Source: Pseudofrankia inefficax
GTDB taxonomy: Bacteria > Actinomycetota > Actinomycetes > Frankiales > Frankiaceae
Assembly (NCBI RefSeq): GCF_000166135.1
Contig: NC_014666.1
Span: 124,001 to 188,000 of the forward strand
Length of the DNA stretch: 64,000 bases
Direction: 5' to 3'
Under the pieces are notes generated by a model that was not told the origin of the DNA, made no database searches, and worked only from the letters and a program-made list of their open reading frames with translations. The translations under genes were made by a program, and so were the position numbers. Of the stretch, positions 8,401-16,267 are shown piece by piece (the first letter of the stretch is position 1; the number at the start of each line of letters is the position of its first letter).

Positions 8401-10013
8401 CCGGGCGCCGGCGGGGCCGACGTCAGCGCGGCAAGACGGGTGGCAGGGTGTTCGGGAGCTCCGACGGACCAGCCGTTGGGCATCCCGTTCGCCGGCCGGG
8501 CCGCGGGCGAGTCGACGGAGAAGCCGGCGTCGAAGCCGTCCCGGCCCTGCGACTGGGCGCGAAAGCCGGTCTGGTCGGAGGGCGCGGCCGGTCGGCCGGC
8601 CGGTGCCTGCGCGGGTCGGGCGGCGGCCGCCGGTGGTGGCGGTGGTGGTGGTGCCGGTGGGCCCGGCCGATTCCACGAATCGCTCGGCCAGGGCGACGCG
8701 TTCGGCGGCGGCCCGGCGGGCGGGCCGGGGCGGGCACCGTACGGGCCGAAGCCGTCGCTCGGTGGGGCCGAGGGCGTGCTCCCGGCGCCGAACCCGGACC
8801 GGGAGGCACCCGGCGAGGCGGTCGGCTGCTGCGGGACCGGTCGCGGCTGCGCGGGCCGCGGGCCCGAGACGTCGATGTCGGTGCCCGCCGGCCGCCAGCC
8901 TGGGCCGTCGGCACGGCCGGTGGGGCCAGGAGCGCCATGGCTGCCGGGCCCGCGCCCCGCGCCGCGGTCATCGGAACCGCGGCCGGTGGGGCCGGGCGTG
9001 CCAGGCTGAAGGCCCGGACCTGGGGAGCCGGGGCCGCCGGCGAGGCGGTGCCGTCCCGGCTGGCCCTGGCCACCGGGGCCGCTCTGGCCGCCGTAACCAT
9101 CCGAACCGCCGTAGCCGTTCTGGGCGCCATAGCCATTTTGGCTGCCATAGCCGTTTTGGCCGGTGTAGCCGTCTGGGCCGCCGTAGCCGTTCTGGGCGGT
9201 GTAGCCGTTCTGGCTGCCGTGACCAGTCGGAGCGCCGTGACCGTTCGATCCGGCGTAACCGTTCGATCCGGCCTGGCCATTCGCGGCGGCTCGGCCGTTC
9301 GGGGGGCCGGCATAGCCGTTCAGACCGGAGAGGCCAAGCGGGTCGTGGCTGCTCGGGCCGCCCTGGCCGCTCGGGCTGGGATAGCCAAGCGGGTCGTGGC
9401 TGTTAGGACCGCCGTAGCCACCGTTCGGGCCGCCATTGCCGTTCGGGTTGGCGTAGCCGCTGGGGTCGGCGTATCCGTTGAGACCGGGATGACCGTTCGG
9501 GTTGGCGGCACCGTTCGAGGCCGGGTCGCCGTAGGCGCGACCCGGTGGGCGGCCACCGCCGGCCGGGTCGGCGAAGCTCTGTGGGCCGACGGGCGACGCC
9601 GCGCGCCAACCGGTGCCGCCCGGCGCCGGGCGGCGACCTGGGGGGCCGGCCTGCTCGGCGAAGCCGGCCGGGCCGCGCCTGGACGCGCCAGGACGCGGGT
9701 TCTCGCCGCCGGGCGGTGGGATCGGCGGCGGCGGTGGCGGGACCGATGGCCGCGGCGGAGCGCCGACGCCGAGCAGCCGGCCCGCGCCTGGCGGCCGGTC
9801 GTACGGGGCGCCGTAGCCGGGCGGGTCGTCGGGGCCGGTCATCGGCTCACCGGCGGCGGCCCGGCCGAGGTAGCCGTCGGCGAAGGGCAGCGCGGTCGGG
9901 CCCAACGGGCCGGCGCCGGCCGGTGCTCGGGCGACATCCACGCGCGGCGGAGCGGTGTACCGCGACGAGGGCGGATACCCGTTGCCGGCGTCGATGTCCG
10001 CGTCGTCCCTCAT
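5406..10013 (-). CDS. Giant ParA/MinD-family ATPase with about 1200-residue low-complexity N-terminus
   Basis: 1535 aa. The last 300 or so residues form a MinD/ParA-type P-loop ATPase: deviant Walker A MSLKGGVGKTTTT (about residue 1273), DANPDRGTLG (A'-like), LLTDCGTGM (switch II/Walker B) and VVRVPWDPHLATGG. Everything before it is rich in Pro, Gly, Ala, Asn and Gln and is likely disordered, with an NGYG repeat block. ATG 10013 follows GGAAG. Similar short-ATPase/long-proline-rich-tail proteins occur in actinobacteria near secretion or cell-division genes (EspI-like), and may position envelope machinery; nothing here identifies a partner. The opposite strand is open for over 1100 codons across this gene, an effect of GC-rich codon use. 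Confidence 0.85.
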   Translation of the reverse strand: MRDDADIDAGNGYPPSSRYTAPPRVDVARAPAGAGPLGPTALPFADGYLGRAAAGEPMTGPDDPPGYGAPYDRPPGAGRLLGVGAPPRPSVPPPPPPIPPPGGENPRPGASRRGPAGFAEQAGPPGRRPAPGGTGWRAASPVGPQSFADPAGGGRPPGRAYGDPASNGAANPNGHPGLNGYADPSGYANPNGNGGPNGGYGGPNSHDPLGYPSPSGQGGPSSHDPLGLSGLNGYAGPPNGRAAANGQAGSNGYAGSNGHGAPTGHGSQNGYTAQNGYGGPDGYTGQNGYGSQNGYGAQNGYGGSDGYGGQSGPGGQGQPGRHRLAGGPGSPGPGLQPGTPGPTGRGSDDRGAGRGPGSHGAPGPTGRADGPGWRPAGTDIDVSGPRPAQPRPVPQQPTASPGASRSGFGAGSTPSAPPSDGFGPYGARPGPPAGPPPNASPWPSDSWNRPGPPAPPPPPPPAAAARPAQAPAGRPAAPSDQTGFRAQSQGRDGFDAGFSVDSPAARPANGMPNGWSVGAPEHPATRLAALTSAPPAPGRPLPGAGVPPPGPPAAVGVGEPADHRQNGYPGGRPATVPGPPASWDPLAPSGARPPAELTPARLPMDPFATRAAAAPAPGGQDAFGQTGRPGPDPFGRDGRAGSDPFGPTGAQRSAPAPNGAANPARPAAPSPNDPFGVTGYGTAPAATASGPADPWSTANSAWAPPPAPAQPSWLLTGLSVENPNAPAAPAPTAGHRGTPTAVAGPGSGPGRAGGYPGAAGGTPSSAAQRPGDPFVLGGPAQPRPVAAGINVDGGPVAGRGPTGTNGPGGTANGFLVNGQNPGAGNGQLTAAGGPGHGHPTRNGSAFPQGAGPGRAPANGSHLGAGIAVGGGPVPDRPGAAPAGPWIVEGSADQRSPGGQPAQRLAAGQQAQSGQHLAAGQRFATGQHLAAGHQQAGQQRPGVDPRGAAQPAGAQPPAPVGPPTQAFDPLFGDLPFGPGAAPSDAFPGALTGQRPASQPAGQPGGPLGVPGGPPMPAGVPGGPTAGPSGPRPAAPGAAGPGYPARPPMPPPGTPGPPMMPGAPTAFAPLHDRQPDFQPSTQFPAPAPSPLPVPPSATAQRPMAPADGRAPMPPRPPAAPPGFADPRRGANAYLPTSPDPVGRSETGRGQAPPARQRPGRDDLDLFDVSSAPSAIQPAGPPPRRRNTSSDPGRSGLDISGPGRSNGRHATGHPNAALYSDALLGPAQETAARGWRKVVYQVSGGAVNPGPSPDEARHNRLLGHIRTPLTDCHRIAVMSLKGGVGKTTTTIGLGSTLADLRDDRVVAIDANPDRGTLGTKAQQPSPFTVRDLLEDSHRLSRYVDIRNYMARSDSRLDVLASADDPEISEAFADSDYHAVDDLLQRYYSILLTDCGTGMLHSAMGGVLALADTLVIVTSSSADGGTSASATLDWLDAHGYAAQVRDAVAVISMFPQNGDDVDVDALEAHFAARTRRVVRVPWDPHLATGGRISLHALKRETRRAYQELAAAVAERFAPPELDDLSYPGVNPYRDDRLFS
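9091..9306 (-). repeat. 18-bp coding tandem repeat (NGYGxQ-type hexapeptides)
   Basis: Twelve 18-bp units, written on the plus strand as variants of CCGTAGCCGTTCTGGGCG, encode hexapeptides of the NGYGAQ / NGYGSQ / DGYTGQ kind within the ParA N-terminus. The central units differ by only a few bases, so the array could change length by slippage. Outer units are more degenerate. Confidence 0.8.
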
Positions 10014-10306
10014 GCTTCCGTCCGGGCTGCCCGGCCGTGGGCAGAACTCTCACGATCCGGCCTACTACCCGCCTTGTCCACAGAAACCCCTCCCATCGGG
10101 GGATGGACACACCGTGAACTAGTGCCCCTGGTGCGACCCGGTAGGACTAGCTCCTGGCACGGAAATGGCCAAAGATCACTATAAGCACCCACCCCATAGT
10201 CCCACGCCGCCGGACCGTGGGCAGACGGCGGTCGTCCCCAGACTCGCCCGGGTGACCGTGCGCACGTTCCGGTAAGTCCTCGACCGGCTCGGGGAAATCA
10301 TGATCG
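10014..10306. other. Intergenic region between larC stop and the ParA start
   Basis: No gene is seen. It should hold the ParA promoter (minus strand) and the end of the larBC transcript. Small inverted repeats are present, but none has a T-tract and no -10/-35 pair is convincing. Confidence 0.4.
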
Positions 10307-11869
10307 TCATGGGGCGTGGCCCGGGTCGACGCCCTGGTCGCCGGTGCCCTGACCGGCGGGTTCGGTCCCGTGCTGATGGTCGTCCGGGCCGTCGGCGGTG
10401 GGCGGGAGGTCGGACCACTGGCCGGCGTACGCGAGGGCGCACGCGGCGGCGAGCACCTCCCTGGCCGGCCAGCCGAGCTTCTCCGCGACCAGGGCGACGT
10501 CCTCCCACTCGGGCTGCGCGACGGGCACCGGACCCGCGGGTTGGTCAAACGCCCGATCAGGGCCGGGGGAGACCTTGACCCGGACCGGGTGGCCGGCCAC
10601 CTCGACGGCGCGCATCGACCGCGCCAGCGCGTGCTTGCGGACCGGGATCTCCCGCAGTCCCAACGTCGAGGTGTGCCGGAAGATCGCGGCCCGCACGGCC
10701 GGAAGGCGCCCCGGCGCGACCAGGGCCCGCAGGGTGTGCGCCGGGCGGCCCTTCTTCATCAGGATCGGGGTCAGCCAGGCGTCCGCCGCGCCGGCGGCGA
10801 GCAGTGCCGCGAGCACCGACGGCCAGACCCGCGGGTCGAGGTCGTCGACGTTCGCCTCCAGGACCAGCTCCGCCGTGACAGCGACCCCGTCGGCCACGTC
10901 GATGCCGGCCACGGCGGTCGGCTGGCCGGCGCCCTGGGCGTTCGCGTCGCCGGTGGCCCGGTCCGGCCGAGGGTCGTGCCGGTGCGGCTCGGCCTCGGCG
11001 TGGCGGTGGCCAGCGTGGTCGTGAGCCAGCTGGCGGTCGTGGGCCAGCTGGTGGTCGTGGGCCAGGTGGTCGTGAGCGGCGTGCTGGGGCCGCGGCACGG
11101 GCGGCGGGACCGCCGTCGCGTCCAGGGCGTCGCCGACGACGAGGCGGACGAGGTTGGGGCGGCCGGGCAGATCCCGGGTGCCGGCGCCGCAGCCGACGGC
11201 GGTCACCCGCACGGCCGGGAGGTCGCCGAAGCCGGAAGCCACCGTGACGACGAGGGCTGCCCCGGTCGGGGTGCACAGCTCGACCGCGACCGGGCCGCCG
11301 AGGGCCGGGGCACCGGCCGCGCGCAGCAGCTCCAGCACCGCCGGTCCAGGGATCGGCAGCACGCCGTGGGCCGTCCGCGCCCGGCCACCGCCGAGCGCGA
11401 TCGGGGTGGCGACCAGCCCGGCGAGCGCCAGGTGGGCGAAACCGGCGCTGACGCCGACGATGTCGGCGATCGCGTCCAGCGCGCCGACCTCGTGGAAGTG
11501 CACCTCGGCCGGGTCGATCCCGTGCACCCGCGCCTCCGCCGCCGCCAGCGCGGCGAACGTGGCGGTAGCCAGGTCGCGCGTCGCGTCGGCCAGCGGCGCG
11601 GCGGCGAGCAGCTCGCGGATGTCGGCCCAGGTCCGCGAGTGGCCGCCGTCGGGAGCGATGACGTCGACCTTCGTCGCGGCGAGGCCGGACCGGCGCACCT
11701 GCCGGGCCTCGAGCCGGATCGGCAGCCCCAGCGTGTCGATCGCCGCCGCCGGCACCGCCAGCGGCACCCCGGCGTCGACGAGCGCGCCCAGCAGCATGTC
11801 GCCGCTCACCCCGCAGGACAGGTCGAGCCAGCCGACCCGCCCGGCAGCGGCCGGCGCCGGCCCGCTCAC
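10307..11869 (-). CDS. larC: LarC, nickel insertion protein for the nickel-pincer cofactor
   Basis: 520 aa. It inserts nickel (CTP-dependent metallation in characterised homologues) into the pyridinium dithiocarboxylate cofactor made by LarB and LarE. N-terminal domain: WLDLSCGVSGDMLLGALVDAG and VHFHEVGALDAIADIVG. A His-rich linker (about residues 260-300, many HDH and HRH) probably holds metal. C-terminal domain: LEANVDDLDPRVW and ILMKKGRPAHTL. GTG 11869-11867 overlaps the larB stop (GTGA). In several LarC proteins the halves are split by a programmed frameshift; here one continuous frame covers both. Confidence 0.93.
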   Translation of the reverse strand: MSGPAPAAAGRVGWLDLSCGVSGDMLLGALVDAGVPLAVPAAAIDTLGLPIRLEARQVRRSGLAATKVDVIAPDGGHSRTWADIRELLAAAPLADATRDLATATFAALAAAEARVHGIDPAEVHFHEVGALDAIADIVGVSAGFAHLALAGLVATPIALGGGRARTAHGVLPIPGPAVLELLRAAGAPALGGPVAVELCTPTGAALVVTVASGFGDLPAVRVTAVGCGAGTRDLPGRPNLVRLVVGDALDATAVPPPVPRPQHAAHDHLAHDHQLAHDRQLAHDHAGHRHAEAEPHRHDPRPDRATGDANAQGAGQPTAVAGIDVADGVAVTAELVLEANVDDLDPRVWPSVLAALLAAGAADAWLTPILMKKGRPAHTLRALVAPGRLPAVRAAIFRHTSTLGLREIPVRKHALARSMRAVEVAGHPVRVKVSPGPDRAFDQPAGPVPVAQPEWEDVALVAEKLGWPAREVLAAACALAYAGQWSDLPPTADGPDDHQHGTEPAGQGTGDQGVDPGHAP

Positions 11870-12780
11870 CGGTACCCGGCCGAGCCGGCCGCCGCCGCGC
11901 GCAGCCCGGCTCCGGGAGAGGTGGCCGCGGCCGAGGCGCTCTCGGGGCTGGCACCGGCGGCGGCACGGGCCACCCGCGCGGCGAAGAGGCCGGCGCCGAA
12001 ACCGTTGTCGATGTTGCAGACCGCGATGCCGGGCGCGCAGGCGGTCAGCATGCCGAGCAGCGCGGCGAGCCCGCCGAACGCGGCCCCGTACCCAACGCTG
12101 GTCGGGACCGCGACCAGCGGCACGCCGACCAGACCGCCGATGACGCTGGGCAGCGCCCCCTCCATCCCGGCGACGACCACCAGACAGTCTGCGGCGGCGA
12201 GCACGTCGCGGACGGCCAGCAGCCGGTGCAGCCCGGCGACGCCGACGTCGCGCAGCACCTCGACCCCCGCGCCGCTGGCCGCGACGGTCAGCGCCGCCTC
12301 GTCGGCGACGGGCGCGTCCGAGGTGCCGGCGCAGACGACGACGACTCGGCCGCGGGCGGGTGGCAGGGCACCGACGGCGACGGTCGCGAGCCGCCCCGCG
12401 TCGCCAGCCGGCCGCGGGTCCGCCGCCGGGTCGGGTGACCAGCGGCCGGTGACGTCCGCGTCCGGCCAGCGGGCGACCAGCGCGTCGACCGTCTCGCGGT
12501 TCGCCCGGGTGACCAGGGTGGGGCGGCCGTCGCCGGTGCTCGCGGCCCGCAGCGCGGCCACGATGCCGACCGTCTCGGCCGCCGTCTTGCCCGCGGCGAA
12601 GACGACCTCGGGATCACCCGTCCGCACGCCGCGATGGGTGTCGACCCGCGCGTAGCCGAGGTCGACGAAGCCCGCGCCGTCGCCGAGCGGGCCGGCGGCG
12701 AGGCGGGCCAGCGCCGTGTCCGTGTCCACTCTGCCGGCGGCGACGTCGGTCAACAGCGCGCGCAACTGGTCGGTGTCCAC
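11866..12780 (-). CDS. larB: LarB, nickel-pincer cofactor biosynthesis carboxylase/hydrolase
   Basis: 304 aa. LarB carboxylates and hydrolyses nicotinate adenine dinucleotide as the first step of nickel-pincer cofactor synthesis. N-terminal region FVDLGYARVDTHRG...PEVVFAAGKT, then a PurE/AIR-carboxylase-like domain with AGTSDAPVADEA and GMEGALPSVIGG, ending in APGIAVCNIDNGFGAG. GTG 12780 has no clear Shine-Dalgarno. A CAGACT box ends 6 nt upstream, which fits a leaderless transcript of its own. larC follows with overlap. LarA (racemase) and LarE (sulfur transfer) are not in the window. Confidence 0.93.
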   Translation of the reverse strand: MDTDQLRALLTDVAAGRVDTDTALARLAAGPLGDGAGFVDLGYARVDTHRGVRTGDPEVVFAAGKTAAETVGIVAALRAASTGDGRPTLVTRANRETVDALVARWPDADVTGRWSPDPAADPRPAGDAGRLATVAVGALPPARGRVVVVCAGTSDAPVADEAALTVAASGAGVEVLRDVGVAGLHRLLAVRDVLAAADCLVVVAGMEGALPSVIGGLVGVPLVAVPTSVGYGAAFGGLAALLGMLTACAPGIAVCNIDNGFGAGLFAARVARAAAGASPESASAAATSPGAGLRAAAAGSAGYR

Positions 12781-12786
12781 GGGACA

Positions 12787-12792
12787 AGTCTG
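12787..12792 (-). promoter_or_regulatory. Possible leaderless -10 box (CAGACT) for larB
   Basis: On the minus strand CAGACT is followed by 6 nt and the larB GTG. It keeps the A and final T of TANNNT, and the spacing equals that of the other leaderless starts here. Weaker than those because the first T is C. Confidence 0.35.
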
Positions 12793-12883
12793 CCCAACGG
12801 ACGTCCGGTGGCGAAATGTGTGACCGGCCGTGACCGGTCCGCTGCCGTTCGGGGAGGCGGCGCGGACCGGCCCGGCGAGGGCG

Positions 12884-13864
12884 TCAGCGATAGAGCGACC
12901 AGCGGGCGTCCCGGTCGCCGCGGCGCAGGCTGTCGAGCCTGACCCGGAACTGCGCGGCGACCGTCGGGCTGCTCGCCAGGATCGGCAGCACGCTGGTGGC
13001 GAGCTTGAGCTCCCGGACGGCCCTCAGCACCTCGAAGCCGTCCCACCGGGTGACATCGAAGCCGTAGGCCGCCGCGAGCAGCTCCTGGCCCGCTGGCGGG
13101 TGGCCGAACCGCAGGACACCGACCGCGACGGGCACCAGGTCCCACTCGGCTGGCCCGAGGCAGACCGAGTCGAAGTCACAGGCGACCACCTGTCCGGACG
13201 CGCCTCTGATCAGGTTCCCGAGGTGGGCGTCGCCGTGGAGCACCGTCGTGCCCAGGCGGTAGCGGATCGTCCGGAGGCCGGCCGCCACCTCAGCGGTGAG
13301 ATCTTCGAGGAAGGCGCGGTCGTCCGGGGCCAGCGCCTCCGCGTCGGACATCCGGCGGCGGACGTCGCCGAGCGGGTCCCAGCGGGGCAGGGCTGGTCGC
13401 GGTCGTTCGAGGGCGTGCAGGCGGCTCAGCACGGCGCCGAGATCGGCGGTGTCGGGCGGCGGCTCGACACCGGGGCCGACGTCGACCCACACGGTCGCGA
13501 GCGTCTCGCCGACGCGGACCGGGGCTGGCGTCCCGGGCATCAGCCGGACGGCGGGCACCCCCTCGGCGGCGAGCCAGCGGGCGACCTGGACGACCTTCGG
13601 GACTCGGAAGGCCATCGCGCCCGAGGTCGCGATGCGGACCACCGCGCCCGCGCGCGGCAGCCGGTAGACGGAGTTGACGGTGAGCTTCAGCGCGATCGCG
13701 CCGGTGTCGTCCAGGCCGGCCGCGGCGCAGACCGCGGCGAGGGCCCGACGGGACGCGGCGGCCGTGAACCGGCCGCCACCCTCCCCCGCGGGCCGCCCCG
13801 TGTCGCGTGGGGTGGCCCGGTCCCGCTGGTCGTCCGGCTCGTCGCGCGGACGACCGGACGTCAG
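12884..13864 (-). CDS. Aminoglycoside phosphotransferase-family kinase with a probable CTG start
   Basis: Small-molecule kinase of the APH/choline kinase fold: catalytic loop VLHGDAHLGNLI (about residue 205) and metal-binding CDFDSVCLGPAEWDLVP. The first in-frame GTG (13642) would remove the conserved strand KLTVNSVYRLPRAG that precedes VVRIA and forms part of the nucleotide lobe. The frame remains similar-looking upstream but has no ATG, GTG or TTG. CTG 13864-13862 overlaps the stop of the TPR gene as CTGA and is preceded by GGAAG, so a coupled CTG start is likely (326 aa). If wrong, the protein is 252 aa from 13642. Substrate unknown; not evidence of antibiotic resistance. Confidence 0.75.
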   Translation of the reverse strand: MTSGRPRDEPDDQRDRATPRDTGRPAGEGGGRFTAAASRRALAAVCAAAGLDDTGAIALKLTVNSVYRLPRAGAVVRIATSGAMAFRVPKVVQVARWLAAEGVPAVRLMPGTPAPVRVGETLATVWVDVGPGVEPPPDTADLGAVLSRLHALERPRPALPRWDPLGDVRRRMSDAEALAPDDRAFLEDLTAEVAAGLRTIRYRLGTTVLHGDAHLGNLIRGASGQVVACDFDSVCLGPAEWDLVPVAVGVLRFGHPPAGQELLAAAYGFDVTRWDGFEVLRAVRELKLATSVLPILASSPTVAAQFRVRLDSLRRGDRDARWSLYR

Positions 13865-15621
13865 TCGCTCGCTTCCGGGTGGGTCAGGCCCGGTTCGGTG
13901 TCACCGCTGGTGATCATTTTGGTGGCGGCCTTGGTGGTGCGGCCGGCGGCCTTGGCGAGGGTGACGCCGCCCGCCGCGACGATCGCCGCGCCCGCGAGCT
14001 GCCCGGTCGACAGCTGTGTGGTCGCCAGGCCGGCGGCCGGGCTCTGCTGGGCAGCCGAGCGCTGCCACTCGCGGACCAGCGCGGCCAGATCCCGGACCTC
14101 GGGCACCTCACCGTGTACCCGGGTCGCCTCCAGTAGCTGGTCGGCCCGCGAGGACACCGAGGACACCGTGCGGCCCCAGGAGATCTGGATCGCCTCGCTG
14201 GCCAGGTGGCAGACCCGTTCCAGCTCGAGGCGGCCGGCCCTGGCGAGCGCCAGCGACAGGTCCAGCCTGATCACCGAGCGGAAGCCGGGGGCGTCCATCG
14301 CGTCGAGCTTCGGCAGCGCGAGCTCGGCGTGCTGCTCGGCGGTCCGGGGCCGGCCGAGCAGGCACAGCGCGGTGGTCGCGTTGTAGGCCACCTCCACCGG
14401 GTTGAACTCGTCGAAGCTGGGTCCTGGCCGGCCCCAGCGGTCCGGCGAGATCTGGTCGGCGAGGTCGTAGGCCTGGTCGAGCGCCTTCGCGGCGCCCTGC
14501 ACGTCGCCCAGGGCGGCGAGCGCCCGGGCCTCCTGGCAGACCAGCCTGGCCCGTACCGGCCCGGAGCCGACGTGGCGCTGGCCGTCCCGGGCCAGCCGCA
14601 GCGCCTCGTCCGGGCGGCCGTCGTAGAACTCCGTGACGGCGCCGACCTCGCGAGCCGAGCCGCACAGCGGGCCGTCGCCGGCCGCGAGCCCCGCGGCGTA
14701 CCCCTGCGCGGTGAGCACCCGGGCGGCCGTGACGTTGCCCTGCTTGAAGGCCGCGTCGGCCCGCAGCACGGCGACCCGGCCGGCGAGCAGCCGCAGCCGG
14801 CGCCACTGGCTGTCGGGCATCCGGCGGCGCGCCAGCCGCTCGAGGCCTCGGTGCAGCCGGGCGGTCTGGGCGAGGATGTGGGCCGGCGGAATGATCTCGT
14901 GGGCGCCGAGCGCCTGGGTCAGGATGTGCTCTGCCCGGTCGAGCGCCAGTTGTACGGGGCTCGCCGCGAGCATGCCGGACACCTCCAGGATCTGTCCCTC
15001 GATGAGCAGAGCGCCGATGACCGCCCCGGCGATCCGGTGGAACTGGCGGCGGTCTGACGTCCCAGTACCTGAATCGTCCGCGCCGCAGGACGCGGCGGGC
15101 GGGCTCGGCGTGGTCTTGGCTGTGGTCTCCTTGCCGACCGGCTGGCCCACGCCGATCAGGGCGCCGGTCCCGCCGGCGGCGAACGCGGCCTCCGCCGCCC
15201 GAACGGGCCGCCCGGTGTCGAGCGGACGGGGCTTGGCCGGGAGGTCCACGACACGGTCGACCGATGCCCGGCCGGCCGGCCGGGTGGCCGCCGGCGGCGT
15301 GGTGAACAGGGCGGCGGTGGCAAGGAGTGGGCTGGCCGGACGAATGGGCACGGGGTGGGCTCCCGTCGCCTGACCGCTCGCGGCGCGGTCGCCGGGTGCG
15401 CGGTCGCCAGGTCCGCGGGCGGCGTGGGCGCGCTCGTGGCGGCCTGTCAGGCGCGGGTAGTCGGCGGGGTAGTCGTCCGGGGATCGCCTGGCGGGCGGGA
15501 TGACAATCCCGCGACCGTCGGCGGCCGGTCTCTCGGCGGTGGTGTCGTCGGCCGGCGTGTGCCCGGCGTCGTCGGAGTCGTCCGATGGCTCCTGGGGCAG
15601 TCCACCCGTGGCTGGCGGCAT
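13861..15621 (-). CDS. TPR-type regulator-like protein lacking an HTH domain
   Basis: 586 aa. Residues 1-190 are Pro/Ala/Asp-rich and probably disordered. A DRRQFHRIAGAVIGALLIEGQ segment (about residue 190) follows, then alpha-helical repeats of TPR character (LAGRVAVLRADAAFKQGNVTAARVL and similar) to about residue 530. The DRRQF-plus-TPR arrangement resembles the C-terminal part of Streptomyces XRE-family developmental regulators of the NsdA/TPR kind, but no helix-turn-helix is visible. ATG 15621 follows AGGAGGG. First gene of a probable operon with the phosphotransferase (4-nt overlap) and possibly larBC. Role unknown. Confidence 0.7.
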   Translation of the reverse strand: MPPATGGLPQEPSDDSDDAGHTPADDTTAERPAADGRGIVIPPARRSPDDYPADYPRLTGRHERAHAARGPGDRAPGDRAASGQATGAHPVPIRPASPLLATAALFTTPPAATRPAGRASVDRVVDLPAKPRPLDTGRPVRAAEAAFAAGGTGALIGVGQPVGKETTAKTTPSPPAASCGADDSGTGTSDRRQFHRIAGAVIGALLIEGQILEVSGMLAASPVQLALDRAEHILTQALGAHEIIPPAHILAQTARLHRGLERLARRRMPDSQWRRLRLLAGRVAVLRADAAFKQGNVTAARVLTAQGYAAGLAAGDGPLCGSAREVGAVTEFYDGRPDEALRLARDGQRHVGSGPVRARLVCQEARALAALGDVQGAAKALDQAYDLADQISPDRWGRPGPSFDEFNPVEVAYNATTALCLLGRPRTAEQHAELALPKLDAMDAPGFRSVIRLDLSLALARAGRLELERVCHLASEAIQISWGRTVSSVSSRADQLLEATRVHGEVPEVRDLAALVREWQRSAAQQSPAAGLATTQLSTGQLAGAAIVAAGGVTLAKAAGRTTKAATKMITSGDTEPGLTHPEASD

Positions 15622-16255
15622 CGGGTGTCCCTCCTGTGAATGGCCGTAACCGGGATCGGAGCGGCCGATCGGCGTATGGACTACTTGATGAACGTAAGTC
15701 GGGCCCTTTTCGGGACTTTAGGCCCTGGCAGTGAAGGCTAGGGGTCTAGTTTTCCGGCGGTCCGCAGAAGCGGGTGAGGGCAACGGTGGGACCACGCTTC
15801 GGCCTGCTCGGCACGGGCCGGCCCCGATCCGGCTCGAACCGTCGTGGCGCCGTTGCCACGGCGGTTCGGCCAGGCATCCCCCCGGCCGATGACTGTGGCC
15901 GTGATGACGGAAGGTCACGTTCGCCCCGGCTACAGCCGGCGCGGCGCCGAATGCCGGGCATCGTACGAGCACCCGCCGTGAGCCCCCGCGCCTTGTCAGC
16001 ACCGGACTTGTCCTGCATGGTCCGGATTTGGGCGTTAGCGGTGTGTAAGGACGGGCAGGAAGACCACATTCGTGGCTTGTTGGCCTGTTTGAGGTGAATC
16101 CCACTACGCACAGTTGCCGAGCTGGCGGGACCGCGGCGGCCGCCACCCGGCCAGCGGAGCCCGGGCTCCGCCTCGAAGCGGCTGGCCGGTCAGTGCCACG
16201 GTGAGAGGTCCGTTTCGTGGCGGAAAAGGCGGCGCCGGGCGCGGTGGCCGGTCGG
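15622..16255. other. Divergent intergenic region, no recognised gene
   Basis: 634 bp between the minus-strand TPR gene and the plus-strand acetyltransferase. It holds short open frames on both strands that lack ribosome sites, codon bias or recognisable motifs. The A/T-rich stretch at about 15670-15720 upstream of the TPR gene is the likeliest promoter. Confidence 0.5.
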
Positions 16256-16261
16256 TAGCCT
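16256..16261 (+). promoter_or_regulatory. Leaderless -10 box (TAGCCT) for the acetyltransferase-fol operon
   Basis: TAGCCT, then 6 nt, then ATG 16268, with no Shine-Dalgarno before the ATG. The pattern predicts a transcript starting at the start codon. Confidence 0.55.
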
Positions 16262-16267
16262 CGGGGC

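Noticed and set aside
6807-10184. 1125-codon open frame on the plus strand opposite the ParA gene
   Set aside because: Arg/Gly-rich with no motifs; it exists because the GC-rich repetitive gene below has few A/T-rich codons. The minus-strand frame carries a complete ATPase domain.
13221-13250. Reading the phosphotransferase as an aminoglycoside resistance gene
   Set aside because: The fold and HGDAHLGN motif are shared by many kinases of metabolites; the neighbours are metabolic, not resistance genes.
15820-15850. tRNA-like T-loop (GGTTCGAGCC on the minus strand)
   Set aside because: The flanking bases do not form a T-stem, and no anticodon arm or acceptor stem could be built.
15746-16111. 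Open frames on both strands between the TPR and acetyltransferase genes
   Set aside because: No Shine-Dalgarno or leaderless box at the starts, no recognisable domain, and composition like non-coding DNA.
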